Shown here: piece by piece, positions 32,541 through 45,140 of the stretch
Layout of the letters: the number at the start of each line of letters is the position of its first letter
Numbering within the stretch: the stretch's first letter is position 1
Source: Rhipidocladum racemiflorum
Taxonomy: Eukaryota; Streptophyta; Magnoliopsida; Poales; Poaceae
DNA: 64,000 nt
Direction of reading: 5' to 3'
Assembly (NCBI GenBank): GCA_036346355.1
Contig: CM070578.1
Coordinates: 12,724,501-12,788,500, forward strand
The notes under the pieces: generated by a model
The model's input: the letters and a program-made list of their open reading frames with translations, nothing else
Database searches by the model: none
What the model was told of the DNA's origin: nothing
Made by a program: the position numbers and the translations under genes

Positions 32541-34500
32541 AACTACACGGAAAAAAAAAAAAGCACAGCTAATTAACTCCAGATCGATGCAGTGCTGGAT
32601 TCCCAACGGAATTGGATTAATCAATCTGCTTAATCATATGCTGTTATTATATATTGTATTGGTAAATAACCATTGTTACTCGATCCCCAGGGGGGCTAAT
32701 GTGTAATGTGAGCTCTCGGCCGGGGAGGGAGGATTAGGAATGGGGGCACCGCAACAATAAGCTATTTTACTTTAGAGTACCTCCCCAATGGAAATGTGGA
32801 ATTGTATGTACAGTAGTAAGCTGGCGTACTGCGTGAGGTGGTGGTGCCATGGTTTTCTTCTCTTGGTTGCTTATTATTACTAATTAATTATTAAATTTTT
32901 TTGTACTCCCTTTTGCCTCTCGTCCTTTTTTGTAAGACGAAATCGATTGATGTACACCAGTACTATTTGCTAAAGAATGAGACGGGTAATGATTGATGCA
33001 AGTTGATGCTGCATGGTTGTTAATTAGCTGGTGTACTACTGCGTGCGTGCATGCGTCCCTTAATTTCTTAATTTTCTCCGTTGGATTCGCCCCCGACGGG
33101 ATGGAATCATCAATGTCTCGGAACATGTACGTAGATCTGGAATCTGCAATGCCTGGCCCCCCGTACCATGGGCGAACGCATTGGGATCTGGGAGTTTGTG
33201 TCGTGAGTTGCCTGCGTGTCCCTCTCCTCCTCGGCTCCAGCTCAGTCGCAGATAGCTAGCCAAGTTACAGCCAGGCTACATCCAGCTTGATGGACGGGAT
33301 ACACCGCACGCTGTGTTGGACGGATTGGTCAGATCCGTGTAGTTTTAGGCTGGGATTGACGGATGGATGTATCCATCCACACAGGGCTGCACAATGTGAG
33401 TCGGTGTGGTGGGGGTTCGGGCGAATATGGGCGTAAGGTCAACAGGTGTCACTGTGTCAGGGGGGGCAGGGACAATGCGGCAGTAACGGACTGTCGAGGC
33501 CTTGCAGGCGGCCGGCAGGCATGGACGGCACGATGCGTTGCTTCTTGCGCGTAAGGATGAAAGTCCGTTAACTTGTTTAATAATTTACTAGTTTGTATAC
33601 AATATTATGCGATACCTGCGGTCTGTTTTGTCACTGATTGCGGCCGCCCACGCCCGCACCCTGTTACGGAGGTGTGCATTTGGGTCGGGTTTTTTTAGTC
33701 TAACCCGAGGCACGATGGTCCAATCCTGTTTAAAACTCGACACGATATAGAGTGGGTCGTACCATGCCGGTATGACATTGTAGTACAGGCTGTGCCGGGC
33801 CTAAGACCAAGGCACGATGGGCAGCACGGCTTGGTACGGCCGTTTGGACCTAGCGCGTGCCGGTAAGGCACAGGCATGCCGCGGCACGGCCGTTTGTAGT
33901 CTTAAGTATGTACAATTTATAGTTTAGAACCGATCCGACATCCACAGATCTACTGTCACAACTTCATTGTTGTTGATGGCTATATTATATCACTTATCTA
34001 CAATTATTTTATTTCACTAGATTTCTGCTACTGTCGAGGTTATGATTTTGATGATTTTTTTGGAGAGAACAAATACTATTGGACATTCTACAGATGATCA
34101 TCTCTCGTTCTCTCGTCAGCCAATAAGCAAGAGAGAGGGAGGTAAGATGTAAGAGAGAGATTGAGAGAGACGGTAGAGAGAGGGAGAGAGCCGAGAGAAG
34201 GAGCAACAGGCGAGAGAGAGAGAGAGCTGTGAGAGGGAGCAAAAGGTGAGAGAAAACTGAAATAGATTGAGTATTGTGTATCTCCATTTTCTTTTCTCTT
34301 GTAGTTGTATCTTCGTCTCTTTTTCTCTTGTCGCAATAGTATAAATAGACCGGATTTAAACCGGCACGATACGGTAGACACGGCGGACCGTTGCGGCCCG
34401 GCACGGTTAAAACGTGAAATAGACAGCACGGCACGATGCCCAGCTGGCCGCATCGCCAACGAAGGTAGCCCACGTCGCGGCATCTGTTCGACTGGTTCAC
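32541..34500. other. Spacer with a decayed GGCACGGC-type element
   Basis: The first few hundred bases are 3' UTR and flank. 33,675-33,900 and 34,345-34,450 share words such as GGCACGATGG, CGGCACGG and AGCACGGC, probably two ends or pieces of one DNA transposon. Between them lies a purine-rich GAGAGAGA stretch (34,130-34,250). Confidence 0.45.
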
Positions 34501-34519
34501 TGGCCTCGTGCACTCCGCC

Positions 34520-34706
34520 CTTGGTTGCCGCGAGGCGGGGCGGCCGCTGGCGCGGGGTCAGCGTGCGGTGCTTCAGCGACCCGGAGATGAGGCGGCGGCG
34601 GGTAGTTGGCTTCAAGGCGTACGCGGTGGAGGGGAAGGTGAAGGCCTCGCTCCGCCGGGGACTCCAGTGATCCAAGTGCAAGTGCTCCGGCATCTTCCGT
34701 GTCTAA
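34520..34706 (+). pseudogene. DUF3511-like gene fragment
   Basis: One frame reads FSDPEMRRRRVVGFKAYAVE and GKVKASLRRGLQ, close to the conserved core of plant DUF3511 proteins (SDPEMKRKKRVA...YAVEGKVKGS). A TGA at 34,668-34,670 interrupts it, after which SKCKCSGI continues in frame, as if a conserved Trp codon had become a stop. The N-terminal part is only partly recognisable. It directly abuts decayed transposon DNA, so it may be a captured gene piece or a dead duplicate. Confidence 0.55.
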
Positions 34707-34915
34707 CCACCGTGCGGCTCCCTCTGATCTTCTTCTTGGAAGGTAAGGGTTCTTCAGGGCAGGCTACAATAACGTCACCACCCACTCGTGCTACTAATTG
34801 GGCGGATTTGGGGTCGCGGGTGCTTATTAGTGGATTGATCACGAAGATGTATGCTTTATTGAATTCAAAAGGGATCAATCCCGTGTATTCCAAAGAAATT
34901 TTTCAGAGGTTGTAA

Positions 34916-36467
34916 ACCGCATCAGTTATCATCATCCAGGACAATAGACTGCAAGCTGCCTAGAAAATAAGAACTGCCGTGTTGCTCTTGGGGGATCATA
35001 GATGTCTGGCCCAGGTGGTTTATTCACAATTGTTTGTCATAATTGGATTTGGAACCAAACTGCCAAGGAATGGAAGAGATTTGATCAATACTATGATCTT
35101 CTTTTGTAACTTCTGTTTGGAGGCATCATGCATGTGTGAATGCCAATTATGTCACCATGATGATTGCCATATTTCTTTTGGAATATCTGCTAATCTTGTG
35201 GTGCAGGTGTGCACTTGAGCGTTTCAACAAATGGAATATGATGCATTCTTTTGAACAAGAACATAGTGAACCAAAAAAAATTTGAAGTTACAAAAAATTT
35301 CTGGAACTTCTCATAAAAAAAAGATAGAATTTCTGGAAGAAATGTTGAACCAATTTAGTTCAATAATTTGCTGAACCAGTGGTGACGATCAATGGCAAAG
35401 CCCATATGCCGTCAGCCATCCAGTGCAACAAAGAAGAAATGTTGGTCCTGCAGATTGAGATTAAACTGCATTGTTGTAGAGGTTTATTCTGAAATATTTT
35501 CTTCTCTGAAACATTAAAAGAAAATTTCTGTCGTGGTTTGTTGCAAGTTGCGACACTTTTGTAACATAGTATATTATTATTTGAGAACTGACCAGTGGTG
35601 TTATTATCAGTCTGGTTGGTATCTTGGTAATGAAACATAGTATATTCTTTAGCATGGATGCCCCTGAATCATGATTCAGAAATCACATCCGCTCATCGTC
35701 ATTTTATTTCGTGGTAAAGAAGGAAAATGTGTCCATTTATGTTTGTGAGGCTGTCAGATGAAAATGGTAGAGCTCCTCTGTGATCTGTATCATTCAAACT
35801 TTCAAAGGCCTAGCATGGTCCTCTCTTACCGCGTGACCTATTTACATGTTACGTGGCTAATTATTTGGCCACTTACAGCACTTTTTGATCATCCATTTGT
35901 GCACTTTTGATGCTTTGGGATATGCCTTGGCCTCCTGTTCCTCCTCTACCTTTTGACTCTCCTCTCAGTGGGTGTCTAGTATTCGAACAATATCTTTCCT
36001 CTTTTTTCTGACTGGAAAGAACGGAATTCTCCAATACAACAAATCGTTGGCCATGAATGGAGTTAACAAGACAGGTAATCTGGAACCTGCTCCCCTACTG
36101 CTGAAGTTCTGATGGCCTGATGCTTACGAACTTAGCTCTCTCTCATTTTGAGCCAGTTAGGCTGTCGGGGCGGCGTGCTGCAAATCTGAACAGAGCTGGT
36201 GCTTAGTAAATCTGGTTTGGAGATTGAGCTGCGACTTACAATAGTCTAAGAACTCTTCAGGAATTCAGTATTTATGCTTTTCAAAGTTTTCCTTCAAGAG
36301 TTTTCCGTTGTGCTCCTTAAATCAGTAATGTAGCCTGGTAATGTCATCACTTCACTGATTTGTCATGCCACTGTTTTAGCTAACTGCAACTTGCAAGTAT
36401 TAAGTGATTCTGCACTATGTAAGAATTGCTTCTCAATGTTGTTAAGCCTCAGTTTTATCTGATTGTA
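34916..36467. other. Spacer without a recognised gene
   Basis: AT-rich sequence with only short open frames. I see nothing that matches a protein family or a transposon end. Confidence 0.5.
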
Positions 36468-36475
36468 AGTACAAC

Positions 36476-36637
36476 TAGGGATGCAAATGGGCCGACCATA
36501 GGGTCTTTTTTGACCCACTTTAGTTCATTTGTTTGCACTAAAAACTTAATTTTTACTCCACCTTTTAAGTTTTAGTGCAAACAAATGAACTAGAGTGGGT
36601 CAAAGATGACCCTAGAACCGACCCATTTGCATCCCTA
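36476..36637. mobile_element. Foldback hAT MITE
   Basis: 162 bp, almost entirely an inverted repeat: ends TAGGGATGCAAATGGG and CCCATTTGCATCCCTA, inner arms TTCATTTGTTTGCACTAAAA and TTTTAGTGCAAACAAATGAA. It is flanked by the perfect 8-bp duplication AGTACAAC (36468-36475 and 36638-36645). This is the clearest MITE in the window. Confidence 0.92.
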
Positions 36638-36699
36638 AGTACAACTCGATGATCTTTTTCCTAGGAGAAAGTTTGCAAGTTCCTGCACTCAGTTACACA

Positions 36700-36810
36700 T
36701 TATAAAGTTTATGTGGGCTGGTGCTGATTGTGGGTGCCGCATCGGTGGTCATAATTATTAATTATTAGTGGGCTGCCGCATAAATCCACATAAACTTTGG
36801 CGCATAGGGT
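36700..36810. repeat. Short imperfect inverted repeat
   Basis: AAAGTTTATGTGG on the left and CCACATAAACTTT on the right enclose a stretch with GTGCCGCAT and GCTGCCGCAT. It could be a small MITE; no flanking duplication was confirmed. Confidence 0.4.
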
Positions 36811-36904
36811 AAGTGCCGCATTGCCCGCATCCCATCCTACTTTCATCCTGAGCGCGTAGAAGTTTGTACGTGCATAAGCAGTGTTTCCTCATAGTCATGA
36901 CAGA

Positions 36905-37262
36905 TGAGGGCATATTTGGCAACAATGTTTTGTAAAACCATGGTTTTGTAAAACTATGGTTTAGAAATTGTCATGACATAAAAACCATGGTTTTACCAAC
37001 CCCATTGAAACCATGGTTTTTCTTGGAACTCCTAACTGTTTGGCTACAAAGTTTTTGGTTGACAAAGTCTTGGAACAAGAGTTGTTTTGGCACTAGCACT
37101 CAGAAAAATTTGCCTAAGATCAAAGTTTCCAAACCATGGTTTTTAAAACAGAGTTTTTTGAAGGGCTACCAAACGCCTCTTGGTTTCTAAAACAGAGTTT
37201 TTCTCCAAAACTATGATTTTGTCTCGAAACTATGAAAAAACCTTGTTGCCAAACATGCCCTG
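36905..37262. mobile_element. MITE with AGGGCATATTTGGCAACAA ends
   Basis: Left AGGGCATATTTGGCAACAA and right TTGTTGCCAAACATGCCCT form imperfect inverted ends about 350 bp apart. The inside repeats AAACCATGGTTTT. Flanking duplications are not clear, so the superfamily is open; the ends look hAT- or Tourist-like. Confidence 0.6.
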
Positions 37263-37289
37263 AGTGTGCACATTGGCTGGCTATCTAGC

Positions 37290-37640
37290 TTAATGAGTTG
37301 CTCAAGTTTGATTAGTTTTAGACCTTTTGAGCTCAAAAGGAGTTAAACTCAAATTTAATCTCGAGCTCACGAGCTTCACCGAGGTGAACTCGGATTACTC
37401 ATGAGCCTGGTAAATTTATAAACCACTTGTTAAATATTACTGTATGTTAATTCTTACCGAGTACTCGAGTTAAACATTTTTTTATTATTAAAAAGATAGT
37501 ATATCAAATTATTTATTGCTATTGAGCTTACTTGAGCTAAGTTTGAGTCTGAATTCATGCTCAAACCTAAACTCGAATTCGGCTTAAACTCAACTCCAGC
37601 TTGGTTTAGTCGGTTGAGGAACAAGAAAGCCATCCTCGAG
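37290..37640. repeat. Second copy of the GAGCTCAA-rich repeat
   Basis: Carries the same GAGCTCAAA, TTGAGCTAAG and CTCGAGTT words as 25,168-25,520. It is a decayed transposon relative. Confidence 0.45.
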
Positions 37641-38299
37641 CAATTTTTTGGTCGTGTTTTCTCGCTGGGCTTGCAGTCGGGGTCCGACTCGACGGGCCAC
37701 CGCAAAGTTATGCCCAATGTAAGTTTCTGAAGTGTGTATGTATTATATTTCCTTACTGAAGCCCCTTATGCCTTGCTGTCCGCGAGTTGTGACCAACGGG
37801 TGGGCCAGGCCACCGGCAGATCCGTCAGCCTGCCGGTCGGGTATGCCGGGTAGGCAAAGTGATGAACTACAAAAAGTTTTGATATTTGCCATAAAGAAAT
37901 TTTAAAAATTCGGATAATAGCAGCTACCGAAGACTGACGGCAAATTTTTGCAGTATACCTGGCTGACACTGCGCAAACTACGAAGAGGTGATGGTGATCT
38001 TTATGGGGGCTGTTAAGGGCCGGGCTGGAGAGAATCCTCGGGGCACTTCAACCCAACATGAACCACGGATGGAACCGAATGCAAAAGCGCTCGTTTATCT
38101 GGGCCGCATCAAGCCTAGTGGTTTTATCTGGGCTGGGACGGGCTGCTTGTGAGATGTCGGATGTCGGACGTGGATGAGATTCTAAATCCTGAATAAATAA
38201 ATAAAAAAATTAAATTTTAAAAATGCTACGATAACTTAAAACCTCGACAAGATTTTGTTTTTTTTGGGCCAGATTGCTATGTTGTTGTGCCGGATTTGG

Positions 38300-38406
38300 G
38301 ACCAAATTTTTTTTTTTTTTTTTTTGTAGAGAATTAGAATACCATTTGTGTGAAATACATATAAAATTTTTGCAATATATATATATATATATATATACAA
38401 ATTATA

Positions 38407-38448
<42 letters not shown>
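38300..38448. repeat. T-run and (TA)n microsatellites
   Basis: A run of 18 T near 38,308-38,325, then two (TA)n tracts at about 38,378-38,397 and 38,410-38,446. Confidence 0.9.
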
Positions 38449-38450
<2 letters not shown>

Positions 38451-38559
38451 TGTGATATGATGCATCTTTTGTCAATGAAGAGCATGTGTATGCTGTGTTT
38501 TAACTAAAAAATGAGAATTTTATGGCTTATATTATCAAGCTATTCTTTTATGATTTTTT

Positions 38560-39090
38560 GAAATTTTTTCTCATTTTTTCTAGCCACGAGAGACTATTTA
38601 CAGAATTTTGCATTGTAATAATTTTTTAAAGTTTATCAAACTTGATCATCAATTAATTTTTTTTTGAGAGCATTAGTGATGCATAGAACCATACACAAAA
38701 ATTTTAAATTTTTCTAATTTAGTTTGAACCATTTTTCATTTGATTGAAATTTATCGATCAACCTTCAGTAATACTGTTTGAATTTTTTGAAAATTCCTCA
38801 AGCTTGATAATCACCTGAAAATTTTATGAGAGTATTATAATATTATGGACATGTCAGAATCATCTATTTTTTTTTCAAAAGTTTCTAACGTGGTTTTCAC
38901 CATTTTCTATTCAATTGAAATTTGCCGGTCAACCTTTTATCAGGACAGTAGCACTGTCAGAATTTTTAAAAATTCCCTAGAATTGATCATCATTTGAAAT
39001 TTTTACAAGAACATTAGTGATGTGTCAAGACCATTCATAAGAAATTTTAAATTTTTTTGATACGTTTTGGACCCATTTTCATTCGGTTAA
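38560..39090. repeat. AT-rich tandem array, about three units of 170-185 bp
   Basis: The phrases TTGATCATCA (or TTGATAATCA), ATTAGTGATG, CATTTTTCATTTGATTGAAA and TCGATCAACCTT / CCGGTCAACCTT recur in the same order three times with divergence. The right side runs into GAGATCTCGGCGAGATTTC words like those of the hAT MITE family (39,095-39,240). Confidence 0.65.
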
Positions 39091-39240
39091 AAATAGCCGA
39101 GATCTCGGCGAGATTTCAGTAAAAAACCGGATTTGAATTCTACTTTTTGTATTTTGTCTAAAATAACGAGATTTTACCAAAATTTTAGATTTCCGAAAGC
39201 GACGAAATGTAAGCCCAAAACGAAATTTAGAACTTTGCTC

Positions 39241-40399
39241 TGGCCACCATGTGATCCCTGGCTTCAGGGTTCTTAGCTAAAGTGCATATTGGGTATTATA
39301 TAAAAAATTATACATGTAGATTTATATCGAAAAATACTTTCATAATATTATAATTATATTATGTTTCATAAATATATTATAATAAAAATTAATAACTATT
39401 AACTAAATATGTAAAATAACAATAAAAATAACAACGTGGAGTATACTATTTACGAGCGGGGGGAGTACTAAGAAGAGAAGGTATTATTGGTTGCTGCGGA
39501 TCATCAACTCAGCGCTGTATTTATTGTACCATAATAACAGGAATCATACGGCAAAGGCAATCAGACGCGCGTACGGGGTCCACACTCGACAGGGAGTGGA
39601 GTAGGTCGCAAAAGTAACGTGCAATAAAGCGAACAGTACCAGTCCTGAATGCGATCCCCTCGCTGCCCGCGCTAGAGAATTACCCCCTCGGTTTATTTTT
39701 TCAAAGGTGTACTTTGATTTTATATAAAAATTAAGATTATATTAAAATTTAAAAATATATAAAAAAACGATTTAGACATCTTCACTTAATTATCTTAGAA
39801 GACAAAAAATATATTTTATGTGGGTGGTAATGAATAAATGCAGATGGTTGAAAGAGAATAAATAGGTGCATAGAAAGAAATGTCACATTAAATCTATATG
39901 CAAGCCTTAAATTTGTGAATAAGACTATTCAAAAAAAAAAATAAGCTTTATAAAAGTGAACAGAGAAAGTAGCGGGAATGGGACCCAATAAGGTACTAAA
40001 TTCAGATGAAATTAAGATAATTTTATAATATATAGCTATTTAAAAATACATAAATTTATAAAATGGTACGATAATACTAAACGAATCGTATACTTTATAT
40101 TGTATGAAAATATATTAGGATAAAGACAAAATACAGACAAAAGTATATATAGGAAGGTAACGAAAAACTAAGATTAGGGAGACACCCCCGTCTCCATGCC
40201 CATGTAAGATAGTGTGAATAAGGGTGTGTTCGGTTACTTATACTAATTGATATATGAGAAGTGTTTTTATGCTCTTTCTTTTAAAAGTTGCATAACTATT
40301 AAAGCATGAATAAAGGGTAGATGGTGATTACTTACCCCTTCGTTTGCTTTAAGATTTGTGCAACTTGTACTAGAAGGAAAAGCATAGAAGCACTGCTCA

Positions 40400-40449
<50 letters not shown>

Positions 40450-43400
40450 TAGTTTAAGAATAAAGCCATCCACGTGTTTGATTGTTTGAATGGATTCATC
40501 CCATCCTAGATGATGAGATACAAATTTAAAGAATATTCTCTACATATGCTGAACAATTTCATTCACCCAAAATAATAAAATCAAATGATACAGAATCATC
40601 ACATCCTATTTAACCTCATCCCATCAACCAAACGGATAGAATTCCTGTGTAGTTGCTATTATAACTGTAACTTAAGCAACTGCACATGATTTAAGCCATA
40701 TGTTTTCAGAGTCAACTATTTACATTCTACGGTGCTTGATTACTACAGTACAAAAGAGTGTTGCAATGTTACGAAAGATGTGAACTGAAGCAAGTGCTGT
40801 CCCAACCAAACACACAAGACAGCCTTGTCCTCGATCGCTTCTCCACGGACGCCCATCTTTTTTTCCTCACCTACACTATCCCGTAATCTCGCGTAAATGG
40901 TGTGATCGTGCAATCAGGAGAAGTCAACGTCGACGCCTTTACGAAGTTTGGCATAGTGACCTCCTCCTAGCTAATGGTCTCGTTTTTGAGGACTTCCTAA
41001 CGACCTGCTTGAAGAGCACGCGAAGTTCCGAAATGCGTTGTGCAAAGAAGTTTTGTGGTCGATACGTCCAACATGCATGTGCGCTATGTGTGCCCTACTT
41101 CTACTGAGAGAGGCATTTCAGCAGAGAGGTGACTTCTCATACAAGATTTGGAGAACATGCTTGCTACACCGTACGATCCCTGAGGAGACATATGTCTCGG
41201 TCTGGAAGATATATATATTTACCCGTCCTCTACCACGCCTTCCTCTGGATGAAACACTTGCCTTTGCTTTGGTGACCGTATCGCAGAACTCTCGAGAAAA
41301 ACAACCGAATCGCATCCTCTTCCCTAACCGCTTTTCCTGGCGCCACCTATCGCACCGCTCCACTAATAGTAGTAATTAATAAGAGGGGGACTAGGGAACG
41401 GTATACCGTTCCAACAGTATAGCTGTGAAACTTATGAAACTTATCAGTTTCAGTGCTGGTTTCATAAATTTCAGTATAAAAAATCGCAAGTTTCACAAGT
41501 TTCAGAGGTATACCGTAGGTTAGTTTTTCTGAATTGATAAAGGGGCTGCAACGTCGCGAGACCGCACGGGAGTCATCTAAAGACGAAGAAGGGGAGCAAC
41601 AAAGAAAAGTGAACTGTGCAGCAGCATCGAGCCAGCAAGCCTCGGCTTAATTTGTCACAGTTGCATTTCTTCTTCTTCTCAAATCTAACTTGCACTAATA
41701 ACATTATAAAAATAGCCATATCTTTAACTGTGAAAGCATCGGCACACGTGTTACTTATCGTGTTTGCGTACCGTAGCAGGTGGTTGGACCCTCGGTAGCA
41801 GCTGGTGAGCCCACCACGGCAGCCTTGTTGATGCGCACTCCTAGCTCGGCAGGCAAGTGTCGAGCATCACAGATGCAACATCAGAGCAATAGTTGCAAGG
41901 GACAAGGCACCAAAAGCTGCCGTGGTGCTTCCATGGTATGGAGCCATCACTTTTTTAGCCCTTCTTCGACTTCTTTTTTTGCAAATCTAACCCCTTAGCG
42001 GCCACAGTAGAGTCCTCTTGTGCTCGCTAGCCACTACAATACGTTACTCCCATGCTCATCGCCGCGCCTTCCACGGTGGGAGAGGGAGCTAAATCTGTAA
42101 TTCTGCTTGAGAGGGGCTAGATGCCAAAAACAAACGAGGTAAGAGCAAAGTTTCAAAATTCATTTTCAAATCACATCTCGGAGGCCGCAAGGGAAGGAGG
42201 TGACGGATTTGAAGGAGGCGCTTGGGAAGAGAAGCTCGTTGCCATAAAGTACATCCCATTGGGGCAAAAGGTGAGGGGTGCGTGAGGCCGGGGACGGGCG
42301 GCGTTTGGAGACAAGGAAAGGCGCTCGCGAGAGAGGGAGGTGGCTGGGAGAGGGGAAAAGATTTCCGATTAAGGTTAGGGGAGGCCAATTGGGCCGTGGA
42401 GTGGGCCAAATCCGGTAATAAAAAAACTTGAAAACCAATGTAAGCAGTATTCATCTCGGTCCATATACACGAAATTTTGACGATATTCACCGAAATCACT
42501 ATAGCAATTTTCAAATTTTCAAATTTTTTATCCCATCAAGATTTGAAATCTTAGGGAGGCGAAATCTCAAATATCGGTCAAGATTTTCGAAATCTCAACG
42601 ATATTTCTATATATGGGTAAGAGGGGCTAGAAAAGTGATCATTTTCTTTGGTATACGGATGTGATATGTCACGCGTATGTCATTGTTTATGTGTTTGAGG
42701 ATGTGATTATAAATAGGCTAATTTTTATATAAAAAGATGTACATCAGTACATGGGGTCGAAAAGCCAAGGCTTCTCAAGTCAGAGGGTCAAACGGACCGA
42801 GGACGCTGGACCACGCACGCAGGCCGGGGAAGCGACCCCTGTCTTCCCAGCACATTTCTCCACAGCACCGCTGGGAGTCGAGGGGACGGGACGAGGGACC
42901 GACCGAACACAACAACCCAACAGCACCGCCTAGAAAGGCTAAAATTAAAAAAGGAGGCACACCATATTCCCGCATAGGATCCTCTGCGTCGCTGACAAAG
43001 CAGACACGGGCAAACCGCACGCTATACATTGTTCGAGGTTCTGATGGTACATTGGTACATCCTGCGTGAGATTTTTAAGACATGGTATGAAATGCGGATT
43101 TTTTTTTTTTCGATTCTTGTAGAAAGCAAAATGTTTCCTGTAGAATTTGTGTTTGAAAAATGGCCGCAGAGACCATGTTTGTAATGCAAGGATCCTGAAA
43201 CGATTTTCAACATATCATGTGATCGAATCCTGTAAAATACACAAATAAGTGAATAGCTCTCATAACATGTATTTAGAAATTAACGTGGTACGTGACTCAC
43301 CATTCAGTGACCACTCTGATTGGTATGGTACTTTATCTTGTAGCTAATAGTCATGGTTCAAGTACCACTAAGGATACCACATGCATGCACCCTTCACAAA

Positions 43401-44177
43401 AAGAAAACTACATAGTTGGTGGGACTCCAACCTGACACGATACCAAATCTGTTGAACTAACCACGTATTAGTAGCTTGCAAATCGTGTAGAAGTTCCTTG
43501 AAATTCCCTTATTCCACGGGCATTTTATGCCTCGGTTGGAATTTAGCATTTGTAAATGAATCTTGAGAATTTGTACATCTTTTTTCTGTAATATTTCCAT
43601 AGAGGACATGAATTATATAAGCACCTATCTATCTATTACTATATCATTAAAACGGAAGAAATAAAACCACCACATCCGCTGTTAAGTGCTAGAGGTTACA
43701 ACATTAATCGAAGGAAAAAAGAGAAAGATCTACACCGTTTATTTTGGCGGATCCATATTATAAGGGTGTAGATCAGCCAGATGTGTATGATAACTATTAC
43801 ATCTTATATCATGAGGATTAGAATTGAGTAACAAATACAATTCTATTTCTAAATATAGACATACATATTGTAGCATCTAGCGTCACAATTGTGCAAGAAA
43901 TTTGTCTAATAATAAATAAAAATAATAGCTTTTATGAGACCGTGAATTTATGGTGATGCTTTTTAATCCATGTGGGACAGTGGGAGTGAATTACCATGGA
44001 TTCGAAAAGTAGAAAAACTAGTATACCATAGTCGTTCCATGAAAAGTCGATGTCACTGTTGTCCATTATAATATTTCTGTTGTAGACACACACTAGAAAA
44101 TATCGATAAAGAGAGCAGAATTATGGATCTACATTTTGTATCTATGTTTCGATCTCGTGTTTATGCGATCTTGATTG
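39241..44177. other. Repeat-rich spacer before the copia element
   Basis: Mostly AT-rich, with GC-richer parts at 40,850-41,370, 41,760-42,090, 42,180-42,420 and 42,740-43,060. 42,425-42,620 carries CGAAATTTTGACGATATT and ATCTCAACGATATT words, probably another decayed hAT-type MITE. At 43,637 ATCTATTACTATATCATTAA resembles Helitron left ends. No convincing gene was found. Confidence 0.45.
40257..40398. mobile_element. Small Tourist-like MITE, copy B
   Basis: Second copy of the 19,800-19,939 MITE. It shares GATGGTGATTACTTACCCC and the ends TTTTATGC / GCATAGAA, with roughly four-fifths identity by eye. A (TA)n tract (about 40,402-40,446) directly follows. Confidence 0.65.
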
Positions 44178-44557
44178 TGTTGGATTTATTCTAAGGATCT
44201 TAGCGCCTAGAATCAACACCTAGAGACGGGATCTTGGGTTACCTTCGGTATTCGTGGAGCTTGATGATGCCATTGCCGGAGTCGTGGACGACGGGTCAGC
44301 AGTGGCGGTGGAGAAGGGAAGACCTCCGTCCGAGCTGCTCGTCAGTGGTCGTCTGCAGAGAGAGAGTCAGGGTGGAAGCCGCCTTTCCCGTTGCTCCCGT
44401 GCGCGTAGCAGATCGGGTCTGTTAGGGGTGAGGTGGTTTAGAGAACGTTGGTTTCTGTTGTCCCTCACCCCTTCCTTTATATAGCGCACGTGCAACAGGG
44501 GGCCACAACCAATAGGGTTAGTTGCGCCCCCGATCAGGGCGCGAGATCAACCTAACA
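44178..44557 (-). repeat. 3' LTR of the copia element
   Basis: 380 bp, partner of 50153-50534. Confidence 0.95.
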
Positions 44558-44758
44558 TTCTCCCCCTTGATCTCGAGTCTAAAATAGTTTGACTAGACAT
44601 CAAATCCGCTTATTAATAGATTAGTGCATTAAGACCAAGGTGTTCCGACAGCCAGTTACGTGCTGTTGAACTCAATGACTATAATACACTTTTCTATCTC
44701 AAAACGAAAACTTAATCTTGTGGGAGATGGTTGCTTATTTGACCCCTTATATCCAGAA

Positions 44759-45140
44759 TCATAGGCTTTCCAATAATCCCATGCCGGCTACGTGTTCTCT
44801 GAACACATGTGGTGGTAAGCCCTTAGTCAACGGATCCGCAAGCATTCGCTTGGTACTTATATGCTCAATTCTTATAGTTTGATCCTGGATTTTCTCCTTT
44901 ACAACATAAAACTTAATGTCAATGTGTTTGGCAGCACCACTTGACTTGTTGTTATAGGAGTAAAATATCACGTTCATTGTCACAAGATAATGTGAGTGGT
45001 CTTTCAATGCCGTCTACCACTCTCAATCCCTGCATTTAATTTCTTAAGCCATAGTGCCTGCCCGGTTGCCTCATAACAAGCTACAAACTCAAAGCATGCA
45101 TTGTCGACGATGCTGGATCGCTTGCTTGGAGCTTTTCCAC
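44759..45140 (-). pseudogene. RNase H C-terminal part of the copia pol, shifted frame
   Basis: An open piece (44759-45007) includes NKSSGAAKHIDIKFYVVKEK and KRMLADPLTKGLPPHVF, the hallmark copia RNase H end. It is out of frame with the part ending near 45,118, so the 3' part of pol is broken by at least one indel. Confidence 0.85.

Noticed and set aside
41038..41379. 113-codon frame as a possible small gene
   Set aside because: No family resemblance, no conserved motif and no splice context; probably a chance frame.
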